A stretch of 64,000 nucleotides of DNA from Bacteroidales bacterium UBA3297. Its GTDB lineage: Bacteria; Bacteroidota; Bacteroidia; Bacteroidales; Paludibacteraceae. Below are positions 8,128 through 16,630 of the stretch, one piece after another (position 1 is the stretch's first letter; every line of letters starts with the position of its first letter). The DNA is taken from contig DETD01000016.1 in NCBI GenBank assembly GCA_002362105.1, positions 1 to 64,000 on the forward strand. The letters run 5' to 3'. A program made the position numbers and the translations under genes. The notes under the pieces were generated by a model that was not told the origin of the DNA, searched no databases, and was given only the letters and a program-made list of their open reading frames with translations.

Positions 8128-9387
8128 ATGTCAGAACTAAAACGCTCCGATATTGAAATAATGGCTCCTGTAGGCTCTTACGAAAGTCTTGCTGCAGCTA
8201 TCCAGGGTGGTGCCAATTCAGTTTATTTTGGTATCGACAAGTTGAATATGCGCTCTCGTTCGGCCAATAATTTTGGTACAGAAGACCTCAGGAATATAGT
8301 GCGCATCTGTAAAGAAAATGGGTTAAACAGTTATCTTACCCTCAATACGGTGATGTATAACGATGACCTTAGCCTTATGCGCGAGATTGTTGATGTTGCC
8401 AAGGAGGTCGGTTTAACAGCTATTATTGCCAGCGATGTGTCTGTGCTTCTTTATGCCAAACAGGTTGGGGTAGAGGTTCACCTTTCTACCCAGCTCAATA
8501 TAGCCAATACCGATGCGGTAAAGTTTTATTCTGCTTATGCCGATGTTGTGGTTTTGGCACGTGAAAACAATATGGATCAGGTTAAAGCTATACACGAATC
8601 CATCGTTAATGAGAATATCTGTGGTCCTTCAGGAAAACCTATCCGTATTGAAATGTTCTGCCATGGAGCCCTTTGTATGGCAGTTTCTGGCAAGTGTTAT
8701 TTAAGTTTGCAGAACTATGCTGCGTCGGCCAACCGCGGTGCTTGTTACCAATTATGTCGTCGTTCGTATTTACTTACTGACAAAGAAACTGGTGAGGAGA
8801 TTGAAGTGGATAACCAGTATTTGATGTCGCCAAAAGATTTAAAGACTATTCATTTTTTAAATAAGGTTATTGATTCTGGTGTAAGAGTACTTAAAATAGA
8901 GGGTAGGGCTCGTGGTCCGGAATATGTGAAAACTGTAGTTTCTTGTTATAACGAAGCCGTCAATTCAATTTTAGATGGCACTTATAATGAAGCTAAAATT
9001 GCTGAGTGGGACGAGCGGTTGAAAAAGGTGTTTAACCGTGGTTTTTGGAATGGCTATTATTTGGGTCAGCGACTTGGAGAATGGTCAAACGTTTATGGTT
9101 CGGGTGCTACTAAGAAAAAAGTCTATGTTGCAAAAATCAACAAACACTTTAGCAAGATAGGAGTAGCAGAAATTTATCAGGAGACTAATGCTGGAATTAA
9201 CGAAGGTGACGACTTGATTATAGTAGGACCTACAACAGGTGTTGTGGAATGTAAAGCTGAAAATATGATGGTCAACGATAAGGTTGTTAATCATGTTTCA
9301 CGTGGAACAGTGTTCTCAATGAAGGTTCCCGTTAAAGTTAGACCCTCTGATAAAGTTTATAAAATGGAAGATACTTCGAATAATTAA
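8128..9387 (+). CDS. Peptidase U32 family protein, probable tRNA hydroxylation factor (TrhP/YegQ-like)
   Basis: The 419-residue protein has the U32 signature near residues 174-190: MFCHGALCMAVSGKCYLS, followed by NRGACYQLCRR. The four cysteines in this stretch are those expected to hold an iron-sulfur cluster. Family members of this length (TrhP/YegQ, RlhA) take part in prephenate-dependent hydroxylation of tRNA uridine 34 or of 23S rRNA; real protease activity is doubtful. The N-terminal half is a TIM-barrel-like region (MAPVGSYESLAAAIQGGAN). A variant parS site lies in codons near the 3' end (9294-9309). A hairpin terminator follows. Confidence 0.88.
   Translation: MSELKRSDIEIMAPVGSYESLAAAIQGGANSVYFGIDKLNMRSRSANNFGTEDLRNIVRICKENGLNSYLTLNTVMYNDDLSLMREIVDVAKEVGLTAIIASDVSVLLYAKQVGVEVHLSTQLNIANTDAVKFYSAYADVVVLARENNMDQVKAIHESIVNENICGPSGKPIRIEMFCHGALCMAVSGKCYLSLQNYAASANRGACYQLCRRSYLLTDKETGEEIEVDNQYLMSPKDLKTIHFLNKVIDSGVRVLKIEGRARGPEYVKTVVSCYNEAVNSILDGTYNEAKIAEWDERLKKVFNRGFWNGYYLGQRLGEWSNVYGSGATKKKVYVAKINKHFSKIGVAEIYQETNAGINEGDDLIIVGPTTGVVECKAENMMVNDKVVNHVSRGTVFSMKVPVKVRPSDKVYKMEDTSNN
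9294..9309. other. parS site 2 (in the U32 gene)
   Basis: TGTTTCACGTGGAACA differs from the perfect palindrome by one base. Such TTC/GGA asymmetric forms are accepted by ParB in other bacteria. It is inside the coding sequence. Confidence 0.8.
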
Positions 9388-9410
9388 TTCGATTAGTTTG
9401 TATAAAGAAT

Positions 9411-9445
9411 AAGAGTATGTACTGTTAGTGCATACTCTTTTTTTA
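9411..9445 (+). terminator. Terminator after the U32 gene
   Basis: The arms 9411-9423 and 9427-9439 form a 13-base stem with one T-G pair and the loop GTT, followed by a run of seven or more T. Confidence 0.85.
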
Positions 9446-9472
9446 TAGGATGTAAATGCTTATACTATGTAG

Positions 9473-9488
9473 TGTTTCACGTGAAACA
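9473..9488. other. parS site 3
   Basis: Perfect 16-mer TGTTTCACGTGAAACA in non-coding DNA. Confidence 0.9.
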
Positions 9489-9525
9489 TCGTTTTATTTT
9501 TTTAGAAATGTATAATCTGCTTTAT

Positions 9526-9541
9526 TATTTCACGTGAAACT
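9526..9541. other. parS-like site 4, degenerate
   Basis: TATTTCACGTGAAACT keeps the 12-base core TTTCACGTGAAA and has lost two outer positions, so weaker ParB binding is likely. Confidence 0.65.
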
Positions 9542-9662
9542 TCGATATACAGTTAAATAACTTATTGTTTGATGTGCTGCTTAAATACTTTATTGAATTT
9601 AAATATGAGTGTTTTATTATGTAATTATCCTCGATTTTATTATGAATATATATTACTTATTG

Positions 9663-9678
9663 TGTTTCACGTGAAACA
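9663..9678. other. parS site 5
   Basis: Perfect 16-mer TGTTTCACGTGAAACA in non-coding DNA. Confidence 0.9.
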
Positions 9679-9849
9679 TGGTGCTTTTTAATTAGTAAAT
9701 AGATTAGTCTTTGATGAATGTGAATTTATAACTTTCTATACTCGATAGTGTATTGTATATATTTGAAGTTTTTTATTTCTGTTTGTCGTAGATATGAGTC
9801 TTGAGGATTTATTTAAATAGGTTTGATAAATATACGCTTCTAAAATATG

Positions 9850-9865
9850 TGTTTCACGTGAAACA
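9850..9865. other. parS site 6
   Basis: Perfect 16-mer TGTTTCACGTGAAACA just downstream of the stop codon of the gene at 9869-10342. Confidence 0.9.
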
Positions 9866-9868
9866 CTA

Positions 9869-10342
9869 TTAATTTGTAGTTATCTTTATATTGCTGTTAA
9901 GTTGATTTTGCCACTCGAATTTAGGATTTTCTATTTCTGGTTCGTTTGTACCATTTCCTTGAATTGACATATCTGCGTTTAGTCCGGCTATCTTAAACTG
10001 GTGGCAGAGCCAAGTGGCCTTTCTTCTTGATCTTCTTTCAGCCTTTCTTGAATCCTCTTTAATGTTGCTGTTGCCTTCTAATAGGTAGCTGTCTTTCCCT
10101 ATTTCTATAAGTGTTTCTGTAGTTTCTTTTATTATGGTTTTTGTAGGTATGTCTATTTCTTTGTTGCTTTCAATAAAGTAGAGTGTAATGTCTAAATCAA
10201 TATCCTCAATTATCCGATCTTGTGTAACTAGCTCGCTGTCTAAATTTGGATTGATCTTGTTTTTTGGATAGGCCGTGCTGCTGATTAGAAAAGCACAAAG
10301 CAGTAAAACTAATTTAAGTGTATGGCGTTTCACGTGAAACAT
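9869..10342 (-). CDS. Small secreted OmpA-like domain protein whose start lies in a parS site
   Basis: The 157-residue protein has an N-terminal signal peptide (basic start, then LKLVLLLCAFLISSTAYP). The C-terminal half resembles a degenerate OmpA/MotB peptidoglycan-binding domain: LYFIESNKEID as the first strand, SYLLEGNSN where GHTD is usual, then RKAERRSRRKATWLCHQF and GNGTNEP. The usual Asp and Arg ligands for diaminopimelate are only partly kept (NSN replaces HTD), so binding is uncertain. The first residues MFHVKR are encoded by parS site 7, with GTG at the fourth codon as an alternative start. Function is unknown; the reading frame and signal peptide look real. Confidence 0.7.
   Translation of the reverse strand: MFHVKRHTLKLVLLLCAFLISSTAYPKNKINPNLDSELVTQDRIIEDIDLDITLYFIESNKEIDIPTKTIIKETTETLIEIGKDSYLLEGNSNIKEDSRKAERRSRRKATWLCHQFKIAGLNADMSIQGNGTNEPEIENPKFEWQNQLNSNIKITTN
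10326..10341. other. parS site 7 (overlaps a start codon)
   Basis: CGTTTCACGTGAAACA has one outer mismatch to the consensus. On the minus strand it provides ATG TTT CAC GTG AAA CG at the beginning of the small secreted protein, so ParB binding here could affect its expression. Confidence 0.8.
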
Positions 10343-10379
10343 AGTTTTAATGGTTTATTATGTTGTTTCTTTTTTTAGT

Positions 10380-10832
10380 TTATTCTCTGTTTTGGGAATC
10401 TATCCAAATTGTAGTTGGACCATCGTTGATTAGTTCTACTTTCATATCTGCACCAAACTCACCAGTGCCCACTTCCTTACCTAAATCGTTGCTGACTTGT
10501 GCTACAAACTTTTCGTACATCGGAATAGCAAAGTCAGGTTTCGATGCTTTAATGTATGAAGGTCTGTTTCCTTTTTTTGTTTGTGCGTGCAGCGTAAACT
10601 GACTTACTATTATTATGTCTCCGTTTTCATCGATGACCGATTTATTCATTACTCCATTCTCATCTTCAAAAATACGAAGGTTGACAATTTTACCAGAGAG
10701 CCACTTTATATCTTTATCGGTGTCTCTGTCTTCAATGCCAACTAAAACTAACAGGCCTCTTCCAATGGCCGATTTAACCTTGCCTTCAATTGTGACCGAT
10801 GCTTGATTTACTTTTTGAATTAGTATTCTCAT
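10380..10832 (-). CDS. dtd: D-aminoacyl-tRNA deacylase
   Basis: This 150-residue cytoplasmic homodimeric enzyme removes D-amino acids, and Gly mischarged on tRNA-Ala, from tRNA. Length is typical. Both cross-subunit motifs are intact: SQFTLHA near residues 78-84 and NDGPTTIWIDS near 137-147, where the family has Gly-cisPro. The N-terminal MRILIQKVNQASV is also characteristic. It is followed downstream by the OmpA-like gene and preceded by uvrC on the same strand, about 55 bases away with parS site 8 between them. Confidence 0.96.
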   Translation of the reverse strand: MRILIQKVNQASVTIEGKVKSAIGRGLLVLVGIEDRDTDKDIKWLSGKIVNLRIFEDENGVMNKSVIDENGDIIIVSQFTLHAQTKKGNRPSYIKASKPDFAIPMYEKFVAQVSNDLGKEVGTGEFGADMKVELINDGPTTIWIDSQNRE

Positions 10833-10867
10833 TTCTGTTTTATTTTATTTGTTCGATGAATAGGTGG

Positions 10868-10883
10868 TGTTTCACGTGAAACA
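10868..10883. other. parS site 8 (between uvrC and dtd)
   Basis: Perfect 16-mer TGTTTCACGTGAAACA in the gap between the uvrC stop codon and the dtd start. It is the outermost site of the cluster on the right; I found no further full site to the end of the window. Confidence 0.9.
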
Positions 10884-10887
10884 CTTT

Positions 10888-12816
10888 TTATTTTTTATCT
10901 TCTTTATCGTTTGTTACGAGTGCTTCGTAAATAATTTTTGCTTTGCTTGGCCCAACCACTTTTTCTAATTCCTCAAGTGGTTGTTCTTTTATTCGTTTAA
11001 TACTTTTGAATGTCTTTATTAGTAATTCTTTTGTCTTTTCTCCTATTCCGTTGATGTCGTCAAGTATGGAATGTGTTTGACGTTTACTCCTTTTGTCTCT
11101 ATGAAATGTAATGGCAAAACGGTGCACTTCGTCTTGTATATGTCCTAGTAATCGGAAAACCTGACTGTCTTTACTCATACCTACAACAAGTGGTGGAAAT
11201 CCAAATAACAGTTCGTGTGTGCGGTGCCTGTCGTCTTTTGCCAATCCGGCTATTGGTATATCGAGGTGTAGCTCGTCTTCTACGACCTGGCGGATGACTT
11301 CCATCTGTCCGGCTCCTCCATCTGCAATTATCAGGTTCGGCAACTGTGCACCTTCATTTACCATGCGTGTATATCTGCGGCGGACTACTTCCTGCATCGA
11401 TGCGTAGTCGTCTGGTCCGATTACCGTTTTTATGTTGTATTTACGGTAGTCGTTCTTGCTTGGTTTTCCCATTTTGAAAACCACACATGCGGCCACTGCA
11501 TCGGTACCGCTGATGTTTGAATTATCGAAACATTCAATTTGAACAGGCAGTTCTTTTAGGTGAAGCTCGTTTTTAATGTCGGTCAGCAGTTTTACCGCAC
11601 GCTGCTCCGGATTGAATTTCTCCATTCTTTTCAACCGGTCGAATCGGTATTGTTTTACATTTTGCATCGACAGATCGAGCAGTTTCTTTTTGTCACCGCG
11701 TTGTGGTACGGTTATAACTGCGCCGTCGAAATTGTATTCAATTTCAAATGGCAGCAGTATCTCTTTGCTTACACTTTTAAAACGCTCTCTCATTTCGGTA
11801 ATGGCAGATGCTAGTATTTCCTCTTTCTCGTCGTCCGTCTTTATTTTATACTCGAATGTGTATGCCTGGTTAATGGTGCCATGCACAACCTTCAGGTAAT
11901 TGACAAATGCGTTGTCGTCGTCGATGTCAATTGAAAATACGTCGATGTTGTGGAGCGTAGGACTTACAATAGTGGATTTTGATTTGAAATTGCCGATTTG
12001 CTCGATTTTTTCTTTGATTTCTTGGGCTTCTTCGAACTTCAGTTCTTCGGCTGCTTCCATCATTTGTTTGGTCAGATATTCTTCGAGCGTATCGAGGTCT
12101 CCTTTTAGAATATACTTGATTTCTTCGATGTTTTTGTTGTATTCCGCCTCTTTTTGTTTTCCTTCACAACAACCGTAGCATTTCTTGATGTGGTATTGTA
12201 GACAAACCTTGTATTTGTCTTCCCATATTTTCAGGGGATCGAGGTTGTAGTTGCAGGTGCGTATTTTATATAGGCTGTGAATTAGTTCCAGCACAGTCTT
12301 CATAGCTGGTATATAGGTGTAGGGACCGAAATATTGCGAACCGTCGTGTATAAGCTGACGTGTATAGAAGATGCGCGGATAATGCTCGTTTTTGATTACT
12401 ATCCACGGATAAGTCTTGCTGTCTTTTAAAAGAATATTATATTTTGGCTGATGCTTCTTTATAAGTGCGTTCTCAAGCAGCAAAGCATCTTGTTCGCTGT
12501 TTACTACCACATATTTCAAGTCGCAGATCTGGCTGACCAAAACCCTTGTCTTAAGGTTATGCTGGTGGTTCTTGTTGAAGTAACTGGAGACACGCCTTTT
12601 CAGGTTGACAGCCTTACCCACGTAAATAATTGTTCCCTCCTTGTTGAAGTATTGATATACGCCAGGACTTTCAGGTAGCGATAGTACTATCTGTTTAAGA
12701 TTGCTGGGAAGAACTTTGTCTGCATCGCCGTGCAGTGCGGCACCTTCGTCGCTGCTTGCTGCATTTTTTTCCGTAGGTGTATTTTCCTCTTCTCTCTCTT
12801 TTTCGTCTTCAGTCAT
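10888..12816 (-). CDS. uvrC: UvrABC system protein C
   Basis: This nucleotide excision repair endonuclease makes both incisions around lesions. The 642-residue protein has, in order, a GIY-YIG nuclease (SPGVYQYF near 51 and IIYVGKAVNLKRR near 63-75), a Cys-rich segment (YGCCEG), a UvrB-binding UVR motif (LKFEEAQEIKEKIEQI), the RNase H-like nuclease domain (ECFDNSNISGTDAVAACVVF, NLIIADGGAGQ) and a C-terminal helix-hairpin-helix pair (LDDINGIGEKTKELL). An acidic N-terminal extension of about 35 residues precedes the usual start; no other Met lies between, so the annotated start is kept with some doubt. Confidence 0.96.
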   Translation of the reverse strand: MTEDEKEREEENTPTEKNAASSDEGAALHGDADKVLPSNLKQIVLSLPESPGVYQYFNKEGTIIYVGKAVNLKRRVSSYFNKNHQHNLKTRVLVSQICDLKYVVVNSEQDALLLENALIKKHQPKYNILLKDSKTYPWIVIKNEHYPRIFYTRQLIHDGSQYFGPYTYIPAMKTVLELIHSLYKIRTCNYNLDPLKIWEDKYKVCLQYHIKKCYGCCEGKQKEAEYNKNIEEIKYILKGDLDTLEEYLTKQMMEAAEELKFEEAQEIKEKIEQIGNFKSKSTIVSPTLHNIDVFSIDIDDDNAFVNYLKVVHGTINQAYTFEYKIKTDDEKEEILASAITEMRERFKSVSKEILLPFEIEYNFDGAVITVPQRGDKKKLLDLSMQNVKQYRFDRLKRMEKFNPEQRAVKLLTDIKNELHLKELPVQIECFDNSNISGTDAVAACVVFKMGKPSKNDYRKYNIKTVIGPDDYASMQEVVRRRYTRMVNEGAQLPNLIIADGGAGQMEVIRQVVEDELHLDIPIAGLAKDDRHRTHELLFGFPPLVVGMSKDSQVFRLLGHIQDEVHRFAITFHRDKRSKRQTHSILDDINGIGEKTKELLIKTFKSIKRIKEQPLEELEKVVGPSKAKIIYEALVTNDKEDKK

Positions 12817-13271
12817 ATTCCAAATTTTCTTTGTATAGCTTTCAACTTTAAAATTACAATTTTATTTTGGTTGAACTTCCCATTTTAAATTTCAACCTTT
12901 AGCCGAACTCAAAAAAATGGAACGACAACACAAATTTTCGTGCAATGCAACTCTTTTTTGAAGATTTTGTGCGAAAAATAGAAAAAAACGATGAAATGGA
13001 CGTTTTTTTGCTTATTTCCTCTAAATTCGTATTGCAGTAAATTTCTTATTTTTTTTATTTAACTTATTAGTATATAATTAAATAAAGTAAAAATTACCTA
13101 ATTTTAACCCGTTGAGGTTAACGAATTTGACGCTGTTCTTTGTAGCTGTTCAAATAAAATAAAAAAATGGGAGTATGGAGGACGGAGAAAATATCATGAT
13201 GTTAAAAAAAGAGTAAACCCAGTTTTGAAAAATCGATGGCTGTTATTTGGTGTTTATCGTCGAGAATGTTT
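12817..13271. other. AT-rich gene-free stretch upstream of uvrC
   Basis: No ORF of note is visible. It contains a terminator-like hairpin (AAAAAAACG at 12982-12990 with CGTTTTTTT at 13001-13009) and a short inverted repeat TTAACC/GGTTAA near 13105-13122. I see no DnaA-box cluster or parS site here. The divergent uvrC and the secreted-protein promoter flank it. Confidence 0.5.
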
Positions 13272-13302
13272 TTTGTCTGTTTCACTTAAAATTGTAACTT
13301 TG
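13272..13302 (+). promoter_or_regulatory. Promoter of the secreted protein at 13342
   Basis: TTTG (13272-13275), 19 bases, then TAACTTTG (13295-13302): an exact match to the Bacteroidota consensus. The start codon lies 40 bases further on. Confidence 0.8.
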
Positions 13303-13341
13303 CGTAATCTCTGCATTTTACTTTAAACTTTTACAATTTGT

Positions 13342-13938
13342 ATGAAAAAGATAATCTCTATTCTATGTTTGATTATTTGTCCGCTACTATCATATTCAGC
13401 TAAACATGTTTTGTTCTCGGGTATACCTATGGGTGGACCAAAAGAGCAGTTTTACGAAAAAATACAGAAAAAGGGATTTCAGCGCATACCTTGTCCTGAG
13501 TGTGTTGAAGACACAACTAACAACAAAGCTTATTTTTGGGGTACTTACCGTGGTTTTTCCAATTCTATTATTCAAGTTTCTGGTTTTAGAAAAGAAGGAA
13601 AAAATGTAGATAAGGTGGTGGTTATGCTAGATGCATGTAACTCATGGAGAGCTCTTTACGATTACTATGCCAAGATTAAGCAATCGTTGGCCAAGGAATA
13701 CGGACATCCAAAGGAATGTAGGGAAATGTTTCACATAAATGGGCAGCCAAAAACCGATTCCGACCTTTTTATCGAAGTACAGCAAGGTAATTGTGAGTAT
13801 GTTTCTATTTTCTCGTCAAAGCGTGGAGCTATTATGGTTTCCATTGTTTATGTAAACAAACAGGCGAGGGTTTATGTTACCCATATCGACAAGGGTGATG
13901 TTGAAAACACCCTTAAATATAATAATCCAAGAAATTAA
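13342..13938 (+). CDS. Secreted protein of unknown function
   Basis: The 198-residue protein begins with a clean type I signal peptide (MKKIISILCLIICPLLSYSA). The mature part starts KHVLFSGIPMGGPKEQFYEKIQKKGF, a pattern I recognise from hypothetical proteins of Bacteroidales that open with a short beta strand plus a helix. It has a CPEC pair near residues 51-54 and two further Cys. No catalytic motif is seen. It has its own promoter and its own terminator, so it is monocistronic and most likely periplasmic. Function unknown. Confidence 0.8.
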   Translation: MKKIISILCLIICPLLSYSAKHVLFSGIPMGGPKEQFYEKIQKKGFQRIPCPECVEDTTNNKAYFWGTYRGFSNSIIQVSGFRKEGKNVDKVVVMLDACNSWRALYDYYAKIKQSLAKEYGHPKECREMFHINGQPKTDSDLFIEVQQGNCEYVSIFSSKRGAIMVSIVYVNKQARVYVTHIDKGDVENTLKYNNPRN

Positions 13939-13955
13939 TTGGCTATCAGTTATAT

Positions 13956-13992
13956 AAATACTCAATCGGTTAGTCTGGTTGGGTATTTTATT
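13956..13992 (+). terminator. Terminator after the secreted protein
   Basis: AAATACTCAA (13956-13965) pairs with TTGGGTATTT (13979-13988) with one T-G pair, and a T-rich tail follows. Confidence 0.7.
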
Positions 13993-14158
13993 TTATAGAT
14001 TCGATAAAAAAGTATTAGTTCTCCTTTCTTTTTTTAATAGTGTATGTGGTCTTTTTCTTTCGTTTCTTAAAACTAATTATGCTGATTAAAACTACGTCAT
14101 CTATCATTCTAAGTATTAAAAAAGAATACTTTTGGTGATGATTAATGTTTCTTTGGTT

Positions 14159-15040
14159 ATGAGGTACATTTTTATTCTTTTATTACTTCCTCTTACGCGT
14201 CTTTTGTTTGCTTCTGGTGCTACAGATGTAGCATTTAAAGGATTAAATGGCCCTGTAAAGTATAGAGAGGAGGGTTCGGAAAAATTCTGGTTCGACAAGG
14301 ATGGATATCTGGTTTGTGCTTTCAAGTGTAATACAGTTGGAGTGTGTTTTTCAAGGTATGAGTATTACAAACATTTTTTCGATAAAAACGGTAAAAGAAT
14401 TAAAACCATCGTATACACTGATAGTCTGTTTACCCGGAAACGAGACTATCTTACTTACAAATACGATGAAGAAGGTCGGTTGGTAGATATCCGATCAAAA
14501 TACTTTACTTCATCCTTCATTGCTAAAGAAGAACCTTCTCCAATTACGTACTATAAGAAATATGCTAAAGGTAAGCCTAATTCATCGGCTGTATCTAAGA
14601 AAAAGAAGAAGATGGTTTACTGTCATTACGACGGAAATGGGAAGTTATGCCTCGTTAAAACGGCTTATGATGGTGGTGTCAGTATTGAGAGAACATTTGA
14701 AGACGATAAATTGTTGTGTTTCGATATTTTACGAAATGATAGTTTGATTTATACTGAAAGTTGGGTTTATGCTAAAAATGGAAAACTATTAGAGTATAAT
14801 TTGGGTTGTGATACCTGCACTAAAGATTTTGTCCGTGATAAATGGACTTATAATAACGAAGGACAACTTATTGAAAAACAAATAAATCATAAAAATTATT
14901 TTAATGGTATCTCAACATCTAGTCAGAATTGTATAGTTACTTATCTGTACGACGAATGGAAAAACTTGGTAGGCGAGGAGTGGCGGCAAAATGTAAGTGG
15001 TCATATTATTCAGAAAAAGTTTCCTATATCCTATTATTGA
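14159..15040 (+). CDS. Secreted protein with YD/RHS-like repeats
   Basis: The product (293 residues from this start) has a signal peptide (MRYIFILLLLPLTRLLFASG). The mature region carries degenerate repeats of the type seen in YD/RHS or MORN-like proteins: FWFDKDGYLV, HFFDKNGKRI, YKYDEEGRLV, CHYDGNGKLC, WVYAKNGKLL, WTYNNEGQLI and YLYDEWKNLV. These suggest a beta-strand stack on the cell surface or in the periplasm. The frame is open further up to 14132, but a -7 element TACTTTTG at 14127-14134 would place the RNA start beyond that, so the Met at 14159 is preferred. Function unknown. Confidence 0.72.
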   Translation: MRYIFILLLLPLTRLLFASGATDVAFKGLNGPVKYREEGSEKFWFDKDGYLVCAFKCNTVGVCFSRYEYYKHFFDKNGKRIKTIVYTDSLFTRKRDYLTYKYDEEGRLVDIRSKYFTSSFIAKEEPSPITYYKKYAKGKPNSSAVSKKKKKMVYCHYDGNGKLCLVKTAYDGGVSIERTFEDDKLLCFDILRNDSLIYTESWVYAKNGKLLEYNLGCDTCTKDFVRDKWTYNNEGQLIEKQINHKNYFNGISTSSQNCIVTYLYDEWKNLVGEEWRQNVSGHIIQKKFPISYY

Positions 15041-15292
15041 TTTTTTCTATCTGAGCGTTTGTTTTTTTATAAAATGTATCTGTACTAAGCTTTGGTGGTA
15101 CAGTGCCGTTAGAATCAAAGAAAATAGCCTTATTTTGAATTATTCTCCGATTTAATCGGTGCTTATTTGTGTTAAGGACGACACTTTTGTTTATCGATGT
15201 GAAAATAGTACCCGTTCGGGGCTAATTTTTATTAAAATAAAAAATATAGACCCTAACGTGGCTAAAAACCGAAATTTAACTAAAACATAATC

Positions 15293-16618
15293 TTATTCCC
15301 CAGTCTTCCCAATCTTCTTAAACCATTCGGCTATGGCTCGCTCGTAGCGGGTTTCACCTAACTGCAGAAATTGGCGATCGGCCAATTCATCGGGTAGCAT
15401 CTGTTGTTTTGCATAGTGGTTCGGAAAGGCGTGAATGTCGGTCAAGCCCACGCCATGACCTAAATTGTGCGCACCGGCATAGCTCTCGTCTTTTAAAATC
15501 ATCGGTATTTCAATATGACCGCTACGTTTTACTTCTTGTTCAGCCAGCATGTATGCCCTGCTTACTGCGTCCGATTTTGGCGCACAAGCCACATAAACGG
15601 CTGCGTGAGCCAGTATTTTCTTTCCTTCGGGCATTCCTATCCTTTCCACCGCCAAACTTGCGCTGGTGGCCACATTTAGGGCGTTGCTGTCTGCAATACC
15701 TACATCTTCGCTTGCACAGACCATAATTCGGCGGGCAATGTATTTCGGATCTTCACCTGCCTCCAACATTCGGGCCAGATAGTAAAGGGTAGCATCGGGG
15801 TCGGTGTGCTTCATGCTTTCAATGAAGGCCGAAATGGCGTCGTAGTGGTTATCGCCGTCTTTGTCGTAGCGGAGTGCCTTTTTCTGTATGCATTCTTGCA
15901 AAACAGCCAAATTCAGCTCTCTTTTCCCGTTTTCATCGGAATCGGTGGTCAGCACGCCCAGTTCAAGGGCGTTTAGCGCCTCGCGTGCGTCGCCTTTGGT
16001 AGCTTCGGCCAGAAAGCGTCGGGCTTCGGGCGTGATGCTGGCGTTGTATTCACCGAGTCCGCGCTCGTTGTCGGCTAGTGCTTTGTCGATAAGGTGTTCG
16101 ATGTTTTCGGAAGAAAGCGGTTTAAGTTCGAAGATGCGTGAACGCGATAAAAGGGCGCTGTTCACCTCAAAATACGGATTTTCGGTTGTGGCGCCAATCA
16201 GCACCAGTGTTCCGTCTTCTACAAACGGAAGCAGATAGTCTTGTTGTCCCTTGTTGAAACGGTGGATTTCATCGATGAAGAGGATTGTCCGCTGGTTGTA
16301 TTGTCCAAGGTGTTTTTGTGCGGTGGCCACCACCATTTCCAAGTCTTTTTTACCCGCAATGGTGGCATTTAGTTGTTGGAAATGGGCAGCTGTTGTGTTA
16401 GCTATAATCCGGGCTAGTGTGGTCTTTCCTATTCCGGGTGGACCATAAAAAATGACCGAAGTGAGTTTATCGGCCTTTATGGCACGGTAGAGCAGTTTGC
16501 CCGGGGCAAGAATATGCTCTTGGCCGACCAATTCATCGATAGTTCGAGGTCGCATGCGTGCCGGTAGCGGTGATGCGTGGCCAATGTGCTGGCGGTAGTT
16601 TTGCTCGAACAAATCCAT
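15293..16618 (-). CDS. rarA: Replication-associated recombination protein A (RarA/MgsA)
   Basis: This 441-residue AAA+ ATPase acts at stalled replication forks. Motifs: the Walker A GPPGIGKTT near residue 60, the Walker B LFIDEIHRF near 113, sensor 1 IGATTENPYFEVNSALLSRS near 138-157 with the arginine finger, and the MgsA C-terminal tetramerisation domain (YARMLEAGEDPKYIARRI ... ASEDVGIAD). Length is normal. It is the last gene of a leftward run; the glycosyltransferase ends 12 bases before its start, so they are probably co-transcribed. Confidence 0.95.
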   Translation of the reverse strand: MDLFEQNYRQHIGHASPLPARMRPRTIDELVGQEHILAPGKLLYRAIKADKLTSVIFYGPPGIGKTTLARIIANTTAAHFQQLNATIAGKKDLEMVVATAQKHLGQYNQRTILFIDEIHRFNKGQQDYLLPFVEDGTLVLIGATTENPYFEVNSALLSRSRIFELKPLSSENIEHLIDKALADNERGLGEYNASITPEARRFLAEATKGDAREALNALELGVLTTDSDENGKRELNLAVLQECIQKKALRYDKDGDNHYDAISAFIESMKHTDPDATLYYLARMLEAGEDPKYIARRIMVCASEDVGIADSNALNVATSASLAVERIGMPEGKKILAHAAVYVACAPKSDAVSRAYMLAEQEVKRSGHIEIPMILKDESYAGAHNLGHGVGLTDIHAFPNHYAKQQMLPDELADRQFLQLGETRYERAIAEWFKKIGKTGE

Positions 16619-16630
16619 CGGGATGGGTGT

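Larger units (their letters stand above)
9446..9868. other. Gene-free AT-rich segment carrying four parS sites
   Basis: I see no convincing ORF, RNA gene or promoter here. The recognisable content is four parS-type palindromes at 9473, 9526, 9663 and 9850, which makes it the core of the centromere cluster. The last site ends four bases before the stop codon of the leftward small secreted protein. Confidence 0.7.

Noticed and set aside
13025..13200. AT-rich region upstream of 13342 as a second origin candidate
   Set aside because: AT-rich but without repeated DnaA-like 9-mers or parS sites; the only strong signal is the promoter at 13272-13302.
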